A stretch of 5,743 bases of DNA from Flavobacteriales bacterium. GTDB lineage: Bacteria; Bacteroidota; Bacteroidia; Flavobacteriales_D; Sanyastnellaceae. The stretch is taken from contig CANHYZ010000157.1 of assembly GCA_947464885.1 (NCBI GenBank), forward strand, positions 1 through 5,743, in the 5' to 3' direction. Each line of letters starts with the position of its first letter. Position 1 is the stretch's first letter. The notes under the pieces were generated by a model. That model did not search any database and was not told the DNA's origin. It saw only the letters and a list, made by a program, of their open reading frames with translations. Positions 1 to 4,460 of this stretch are shown here, piece by piece. Made by a program: the position numbers and the translations under genes.

Positions 1-27
1 CGCGGACCCCAAGGCCTGTAAGCCTCC

Positions 28-657
28 ATGTTCATCGAACTCCATAACACCGGAAAAAAATACCAGCGCGAATGGATTTTCCGCGAGGTAAATGCTCAAT
101 GGAGCAGCGGAGCTCGAATTGCCATCGTCGGTGGTAATGGATCGGGAAAATCAACGCTCGCGCAAATCGCTGCCGGATTTCTCTCCTCGAGTGAAGGTGA
201 AATCACTTGGAAAAACAATCAGGATACAATTCCCCGAGATAAACTCTTTGCGCATGTATCGATGTGTACACCGCTGATGCAGTTATGGGACGACTTCACG
301 CTCACCGAAAATTTCGAGCTCTTCGCGCGATTCAAATCAACACGCAAGGAATTATCAGCATCTGCATTCGCGGCAATCGTCGGACTTGAAAACGTCAAAC
401 ACCGCGCATTGAAAGATTTTTCCAGCGGCATGCGTCAACGCGTCAAACTGGGAATGGCCATTCTCGCCGACACGCCCTTACTGATCTTGGACGAACCCTG
501 TTCGCACCTCGATGCCGGCGCAATTGCCTGGTATCAGGAACTCTTGGAATCGCACAGTGAGAATCGTACGATACTTATCGCATCCAACAACGATCAGCGT
601 GAGCTTTTCATTTGTACGGAGCAAATTGACATTACCGGCTATAAGCCTCAAGCTTGA
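28..657 (+). CDS. Stand-alone ABC-type ATPase (ATP-binding protein, no permease in view)
   Basis: A single 209-residue nucleotide-binding domain with no membrane segments, so it is either the cytoplasmic ATPase of a transporter or a soluble ABC protein. Visible motifs are Walker A GGNGSGKST (35-43), signature FSSGMRQR (131-138), Walker B LLILDEP (151-157, catalytic Glu156) and D-loop SHLD (159-162). Two sensing positions are atypical. The Q-loop glutamine is absent (CTPLMQLW, 80-87; Pro82 falls where Gln is expected). The H-loop reads IASNN, with Asn187 in place of His. I recall similar substitutions in a Bacteroidota-wide group of stand-alone ATPases, so this is probably lineage-typical rather than decay. 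The start is secure: an in-frame TAA at 19-21 leaves ATG 28 as the first usable codon. No strong ribosome-binding site is seen. The stop lies inside the end of the convergent DUF4301 gene. The substrate is unknown, and any partner must lie outside the window. Confidence 0.93.
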   Translation: MFIELHNTGKKYQREWIFREVNAQWSSGARIAIVGGNGSGKSTLAQIAAGFLSSSEGEITWKNNQDTIPRDKLFAHVSMCTPLMQLWDDFTLTENFELFARFKSTRKELSASAFAAIVGLENVKHRALKDFSSGMRQRVKLGMAILADTPLLILDEPCSHLDAGAIAWYQELLESHSENRTILIASNNDQRELFICTEQIDITGYKPQA

Positions 658-2138
658 TGGCCCGGACGCAATAAGTCGTTAACTGTTTTAACGGGGTTGA
701 ATGTTGAAACGGGAACTTCCACAAACACCGTATTCCACAGGGCCATAGCTCCGTTCCAAAGCCCCGGCCACTCCAGCGCCTTGATGACCTGCCCTTGGGC
801 AAACTTCTCACTAACGAATCCGGATGTATAATCAATGAACTCGTCGAGCTGGTAGTTTTCGCCTGCGCGATTTTTGATTGAACACACAATATCGACCGGA
901 TTAAAGTGCGTCGATGAAGCCAAAATTTTCGACTGTTGAACATCATTCAAATCAACTTGACTCTTCTCCACAATCTGCTTACTGATGTAGCCTCCCTGCA
1001 TGCGCACCCAAAACGGACCTCCACCGGGTTCTCCTTCATTCCGAACCATACCACAAACCCGCAAAGGGCGGTCGAGCCGGAGAGTGGCATACTGAGTGAG
1101 TTGTTCGCGCGACATCCCCAATGGCAATCCGGGCTGAAACCACGCCTGGATAAACTCCAACGCTTCTTCGAGGGAACTCTCTCTTTGCTGTTCAAGGCCA
1201 TCAAGGAGCTGATTAATCTTGTTTCGTAAATCAAGGAGCAAGCCAGCCAAAACCTGCTTGTAAACGATGGTCTGATCAAGCTGATGCTGTGTCGTAACGT
1301 TGTCGATGTTCTTGATGAAGATCACATCCGCATCCAACTGCTGAAGATTTCTGATTAGCGCTCCATGACCGCTTGGACGGAACATTAATTGGCCGTGTTC
1401 ATCCCGAAACGGAGCATTATCCTTGGTGAGCGCTAATGTATCGGTAGCCGAAGACTGTGTGCTGTAGGAGATCTCGAAATGATCATAATCGAATTGCTTC
1501 AGTTTCTGATCGAAATACGCAGAAACGCGTTCAATGTGATGCGGCGCCAGGGTGAAATGCAATCGGCAGCTTCCATTGTACTGCTTGGCATAGCCCATAG
1601 CTTCATGCAGATGTTCATCAAAAGCAGTGCGTATTTCTTCCTGGTAAGCATGAAAAACAACCAGCCCTTTCAGTTGATCATCGTAATGCAGACCATGGGG
1701 CATCAACATAAAATCAAAAATTTCATTCCACTTGTTATCCGCTTCCATCGCATCCAAATCAAGGCCCTTTTCAGCCATTGCCTGTTTGAGCGATCTTCGG
1801 AAGGGAAATCGTTGAAAATTGACAATGAATTCCTCGGTCAGTTCAGACACATTATCTGCAGAATAATTGTAGAGGTGTTTGAACATGCGACTTGCCGCGC
1901 CGGAAGCAGGCACGAACTTCAACAGTGTTTTTCGCACGCGCTCTGTTTCGTAGATGCGCTGGTAGGCGAAACAATCAGAACCACTGAGCGATAGTATACC
2001 ATCACCGACCGTGCACGCACGATCCAATCGTGCCGGTTGCGTATCATGGGTAAACTGGTGAATCTGCTGCAGCGCATCGTTAATTGTCAGACCACGCTCT
2101 TGCAGTTGCCGCTCATCGGCTGAATCAAAAAACTTCAT
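648..2138 (-). CDS. DUF4301 family protein, putative sugar-nucleotidyltransferase-like enzyme
   Basis: A 496-residue soluble protein that I recognise as DUF4301 from FVPASGAASRMF (75-86), RPSGHGALIRNL (254-265), CGMVRNEGEPGGGPFW (362-377) and the C-terminal stretch GLWNGAMALWNTVFVEVP (459-476). The family has no established function that I know of. Motif order resembles UDP-sugar pyrophosphorylases: a Gly/Ser-rich loop followed by Arg (79-84), a Lys-Gly-Leu (157-159), a QSS after a beta-like stretch (228-230), PxGHGxL (255-261) and NIDNV (277-281). From this I infer a GT-A-like nucleotidyltransferase fold, probably acting on a phosphorylated sugar or similar metabolite. Residue 156 is Leu, where I recall Pro (PKGL) in relatives. 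The ATG at 2138 is the first start after an in-frame stop at 2166-2168. It lies downstream of the HPt gene on the same strand but is separated by a terminator, so it is probably a single transcription unit. The last 10 bases overlap the ABC gene tail-to-tail. Confidence 0.9.
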   Translation of the reverse strand: MKFFDSADERQLQERGLTINDALQQIHQFTHDTQPARLDRACTVGDGILSLSGSDCFAYQRIYETERVRKTLLKFVPASGAASRMFKHLYNYSADNVSELTEEFIVNFQRFPFRRSLKQAMAEKGLDLDAMEADNKWNEIFDFMLMPHGLHYDDQLKGLVVFHAYQEEIRTAFDEHLHEAMGYAKQYNGSCRLHFTLAPHHIERVSAYFDQKLKQFDYDHFEISYSTQSSATDTLALTKDNAPFRDEHGQLMFRPSGHGALIRNLQQLDADVIFIKNIDNVTTQHQLDQTIVYKQVLAGLLLDLRNKINQLLDGLEQQRESSLEEALEFIQAWFQPGLPLGMSREQLTQYATLRLDRPLRVCGMVRNEGEPGGGPFWVRMQGGYISKQIVEKSQVDLNDVQQSKILASSTHFNPVDIVCSIKNRAGENYQLDEFIDYTSGFVSEKFAQGQVIKALEWPGLWNGAMALWNTVFVEVPVSTFNPVKTVNDLLRPGHQA

Positions 2139-2166
2139 TGAAACGATTTCGGGCGAAGATAATATT

Positions 2167-2197
2167 CAATCATCCGAGGTAATTCAGGTGTACCAAA
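2167..2197 (-). promoter_or_regulatory. Weak candidate promoter for the DUF4301 gene
   Basis: On the minus strand a TTTG (2197-2194) is followed, after 19 bases, by GATGATTG (2174-2167). Bacteroidota housekeeping promoters have a TTTG-like -33 box and a TAnnTTTG -7 box. The second element here matches only 4 of the 6 fixed positions, so this is a weak call. It is listed because the terminator just upstream implies that DUF4301 needs its own promoter, and this is the best-spaced pair I see. The TTTG overlaps the T-tract of that terminator. Confidence 0.22.
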
Positions 2198-2242
2198 AAA
2201 GAAAACCGCCGGGATCACATTTTTCAATGCTCACCCTAGCGG
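2195..2242 (-). terminator. Intrinsic terminator downstream of the HPt gene
   Basis: Read on the minus strand, 36 bases after the HPt stop codon, the sequence folds as CCGC, TA, GGG, TGAG, CATT, a GAAA tetraloop, AATG, TGAT, CCC, G, GCGG, and then the tract TTTTCTTTTTT (2205-2195). The three paired blocks are CCGC/GCGG, GGG/CCC and CATT/AATG. The TGAG/TGAT internal loop can form tandem G-A and A-G pairs plus a G-U pair, so the stem may be nearly continuous. A long hairpin followed by a T-rich tract fits a Rho-independent terminator on this strand only, because no T-tract follows on the plus strand. No folding energy was calculated. Confidence 0.62.
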
Positions 2243-2278
2243 CCCTCCACCCTATTTCGGTTGAATATCGTCGTGAGG

Positions 2279-2644
2279 TTATGCTGCAGGTCGCTGCATC
2301 GCCTCCATTAATTGATCGTATACTACTTGACAATTCTCTTTTACCCTTCGAACAAGTATTGGCAGTCCGTCGAGGTTGCGCAGATATTTACTGTCCTGTT
2401 CAATCTGAACAATATCTGCTTCCATATCCTTTATTCCAAGCATCGCTACAGAACTCTTCGCCTTGTGCGCCAGCGGATGCAGCGACAGAGGCTCATTCTT
2501 ACGCACGCACTCCTCCATCTCGTGCACGTATTTGGGCACTTGCTGTAGGAACAGCGCAATAATGTTGTTAATCATCTCCCGGTTACCTTGAAACACTTGA
2601 TTCAAGTAAGCGAGGTCATAGCGAATGGCAGAATTCATTTCCAT
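2279..2644 (-). CDS. Orphan histidine phosphotransfer (HPt) domain protein
   Basis: A 121-residue protein, about the length of a single HPt four-helix bundle, with no other domain, signal peptide or membrane segment. The diagnostic stretch is LAHKAKSSVAMLGI (58-71). His60 is the expected phosphoacceptor, and Lys63 matches the conserved HxxK. The glycine that usually follows that lysine in HxLKG motifs is Ser64. HPt proteins pass phosphoryl groups between receiver domains of hybrid kinases and response regulators; no kinase or receiver is in the window, so its partners are unknown. The start at 2644 (ATG GAA ATG) has a second in-frame ATG two codons later at 2638. The leader is A-rich (GAGAAAAA before the first ATG) rather than a strong Shine-Dalgarno. 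It is transcribed divergently from galE and probably ends at the hairpin at 2195-2242. Confidence 0.88.
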   Translation of the reverse strand: MEMNSAIRYDLAYLNQVFQGNREMINNIIALFLQQVPKYVHEMEECVRKNEPLSLHPLAHKAKSSVAMLGIKDMEADIVQIEQDSKYLRNLDGLPILVRRVKENCQVVYDQLMEAMQRPAA

Positions 2645-2776
2645 TTTTTCTCAGTTAGGTTGGTATTTGTACCTGAGCAGTCGGGGAAAGGTTACAATTC
2701 GTTTCATTTTTTTTTGTTTACCCAAAAATTTCAAGACATACAGATTGAATTAAACTCTGCGATTTATCTTGCGCCA
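2645..2776. promoter_or_regulatory. Divergent intergenic region between the HPt gene and galE
   Basis: These 132 bases separate two divergently transcribed genes and so must carry the promoters of both, unless galE is read from within the HPt gene. The stretch is AT-rich, with a run of nine T (2707-2715) ending in TTTG (2713-2716), which could be a -33 element for galE. No good TAnnTTTG follows at the proper distance; TACAGATTG at 2739-2747 is only similar. For the HPt gene, minus-strand AATTTTTG (2730-2723) differs from TAnnTTTG at one fixed position but lacks a clear -33 partner. Location is well supported, individual boxes are not. Confidence 0.4.
2650..2677. repeat. Inverted repeat just upstream of the HPt start codon
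   Basis: CTCAG (2650-2654) and CTGAG (2673-2677) are perfect inverted arms 18 bases apart. Inside them, GGTA (2662-2665) and TACC (2670-2673) form a second short palindrome around TTTG, and AGGT/ACCT is a further alternative pairing. On the HPt transcript the proximal arm ends five bases before the ATG, where a ribosome would bind. It could be a regulator-binding site or a leader hairpin, but arms this short may also arise by chance. Confidence 0.3.
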
Positions 2777-3802
2777 ATGAAGAAAGTACTGGTTACAGGA
2801 GGCGCAGGATATATTGGATCACATACCGTGATTGAGTTGTGCAATGACGATTTCATCCCGGTTATTGTAGACAACTTCAGCAATACGGATGACCGCATTC
2901 TGGATGGTCTGCATCAACTACTGGGATACTCCCCCGAATTGTACCGGGTAGATTGTACCGACTACAACGCACTTAAAGCCGTTTTCTCAACCGAACGCCC
3001 GGACGCTGTTATCCACTTCGCCGCCTTTAAAGCGGTGGGTGAATCCACAGCACTTCCTCTGAAGTACTACAGCAACAATATAGAGTCGTTGTTGGTCGTG
3101 CTCCGCCTGATGGAGGAATTCAACATCAGCGACCTCGTCTTCAGCAGCAGCTGCACTGTATATGGTCAGCCGGAAAAACTACCCGTCGATGAGAGCTGTC
3201 CTCCTCAACCGGCCACTTCGCCTTATGGTTATAGCAAACAAGTATGTGAGCGCATCATCACCGATGCCTGTGCTGCACGTCCGGCTTTGAAATGTGCCTT
3301 ATTGCGGTATTTTAATCCGATCGGAGCTCATCCCTCGGCCCTCATCGGCGAATTGCCTTTTGGTATTCCCAACAATCTGGTTCCGTATATCACTCAAACA
3401 GCGATTGGCATTCGATCGCAATTGACCATCCATGGAAGTGACTACCAAACGCCCGATGGAACCTGCATACGCGACTATATCCACGTATGCGACCTGGCTT
3501 CAGCACACGTAAAAGCATTGCGTTGGCTAGAAAATCAAAGCGCCGTCTGTGAAGCGTTCAACTTGGGACAAGGACTAGGCAACAGCGTGAAAGAAGTCGT
3601 AGACACATTCGTTCGGGTGAATGAATCAGCCCTGCCCGTAGTCATGGGGCCTCGCCGCCCGGGCGATGTTGAACAGGTTTGGGCCGACGTATCCAAAGCC
3701 AACGAGCAACTCCAATGGAAAACGGAGCGTTCGCTCGAACAGGCTTTAAAGGATGCGTGGAAATGGGAAAAACACCTGCAACAGGCCGGCGTTAAATCAT
3801 GA
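2777..3802 (+). CDS. galE: UDP-glucose 4-epimerase
   Basis: A 341-residue extended short-chain dehydrogenase/reductase that interconverts UDP-glucose and UDP-galactose using bound NAD (Leloir pathway, supply of galactose for surface glycans). NAD-binding TGGAGYIG lies at 7-14, DNFSN at 32-36, HFAAFKAVGES at 80-90, SSSCTVYG at 123-130 and the catalytic YGYSK at 150-154. By alignment Ser125, Tyr150 and Lys154 correspond to E. coli Ser124, Tyr149 and Lys153. RDYIHVCDLA (232-241) and RRPGDVEQVWAD (293-304) complete the family pattern. The frame is open upstream to an ATG at 2588, but MKKVLVTGGAGYIG is the normal family N-terminus, so I place the start at 2777. The extra 63 residues would cover the divergent HPt leader and look non-coding. 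The position of E. coli Tyr299 is Val301 here, so UDP-GlcNAc/GalNAc may also be accepted. The last 11 bases overlap the convergent membrane-protein gene. Confidence 0.95.
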   Translation: MKKVLVTGGAGYIGSHTVIELCNDDFIPVIVDNFSNTDDRILDGLHQLLGYSPELYRVDCTDYNALKAVFSTERPDAVIHFAAFKAVGESTALPLKYYSNNIESLLVVLRLMEEFNISDLVFSSSCTVYGQPEKLPVDESCPPQPATSPYGYSKQVCERIITDACAARPALKCALLRYFNPIGAHPSALIGELPFGIPNNLVPYITQTAIGIRSQLTIHGSDYQTPDGTCIRDYIHVCDLASAHVKALRWLENQSAVCEAFNLGQGLGNSVKEVVDTFVRVNESALPVVMGPRRPGDVEQVWADVSKANEQLQWKTERSLEQALKDAWKWEKHLQQAGVKS

Positions 3803-4460
3803 GCGTATTGGAAATCACAATCCAATTCACCACCGCTCCCAGACAAAAACCGGCATATACCTGACCATGCGTATGTGCATCCAGATACAACCGTGAATAC
3901 CCAGTAATCCCGGCCATCAGCAGCGATAATGCCGGGTAGATTGTGTCGAGATTGGGGTGAATGACATTTAGTGCCAGAAGCGTTCCGAATACACCTCCTT
4001 GTGCCAGCATATGGACTGAAATCTTCCATACACTATTAATAGAGAGGCTGATCACCAGCGATACAATCACGGATAGAAAAAAGCTAAATACCGTATCTGG
4101 CAGATACGGGCCCTTCCAACGCAACATGAAATAGGATAGCATGTAGTAGAAGATGACCAAGAGGTATGGACCGAATCGCTCCTTGCGGTTGCGGAGCTCA
4201 ATGCTCGTGAGCATACCGTATTTAATCATAATGAGCATGCTAATCGCCGGTGCAACGATATTCACACCGAGCAACAGAAATACAAAATAGTCGGCCTGCG
4301 TAGGGGCGATGTAATACGGATCAATCGTGCGGACCGACATATAGATAATCAAAGGCATCCATAGCGGATGAAAGATCAAGGACAATACCTGCGCAACGCG
4401 ATAGATCCATCCGCGAGTTGCAGTTACTGCCACCTCATTATGCATTGTCTCTTCTACCAT
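3792..4460 (-). CDS. PAP2-like integral membrane protein
   Basis: A 222-residue polytopic inner-membrane protein with about six or seven hydrophobic segments (roughly 24-44, 57-80, 98-114, 122-143, 150-166, 174-188, 202-219). It resembles lipid-phosphate phosphatases of the PAP2 type in two motifs. KISVH (146-150) takes the place of PSGH, and SRLYLDAHTHGQ (189-200) matches SRx5Hx3D except that the final Asp is Gln200. The first PAP2 motif (Kx6RP) is not recognisable; RKERFGPY (92-99) may be its remnant. Activity as a phosphatase is therefore uncertain. On its strand it follows rpoN and overlaps it by 7 bases (ATGGTAG), so the two are probably co-transcribed and translationally coupled. An alternative start, Met6 at 4445, follows a purine-rich AGAAGAG and would remove the overlap, giving 217 residues. 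Its tail overlaps galE by 11 bases. Confidence 0.8.
   Translation of the reverse strand: MVEETMHNEVAVTATRGWIYRVAQVLSLIFHPLWMPLIIYMSVRTIDPYYIAPTQADYFVFLLLGVNIVAPAISMLIMIKYGMLTSIELRNRKERFGPYLLVIFYYMLSYFMLRWKGPYLPDTVFSFFLSVIVSLVISLSINSVWKISVHMLAQGGVFGTLLALNVIHPNLDTIYPALSLLMAGITGYSRLYLDAHTHGQVYAGFCLGAVVNWIVISNTLMI

Noticed and set aside
1..21. Six codons (RGPQGL) followed by TAA, possibly the tail of an upstream plus-strand gene
   Set aside because: Six residues cannot be assigned to any family, and any frame would show a stop somewhere. It is useful only because it closes the frame ahead of the ABC start.
677..693. CGTTAA/TTAACG hairpin as an intrinsic terminator for the ABC gene
   Set aside because: The stem is short and AT-rich, and no T-tract follows on either strand.
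1479..1994. 171-codon plus-strand open frame inside DUF4301
   Set aside because: It is a shadow of the strongly supported minus-strand gene, with no domain and no plausible start context.
2188..2562. Plus-strand open frame opposite the HPt gene
   Set aside because: It is antisense to a recognisable HPt domain, crosses the terminator hairpin, and its translation resembles no family I know.
2588..2776. In-frame upstream extension of galE with an ATG at 2588
   Set aside because: It would add 63 residues ahead of a canonical GalE N-terminus and run through the divergent HPt start and its leader; the composition looks non-coding.
2764..2776. Sigma-54 type -24/-12 promoter ahead of galE (TTGC near 2769)
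   Set aside because: No GG lies at the required distance upstream.
3535..4029. 164-codon minus-strand open frame across the galE and PAP2-like junction
   Set aside because: It covers the ends of two well-supported genes in another frame, and its Ser/Cys/Thr-rich translation is typical of a spurious frame.
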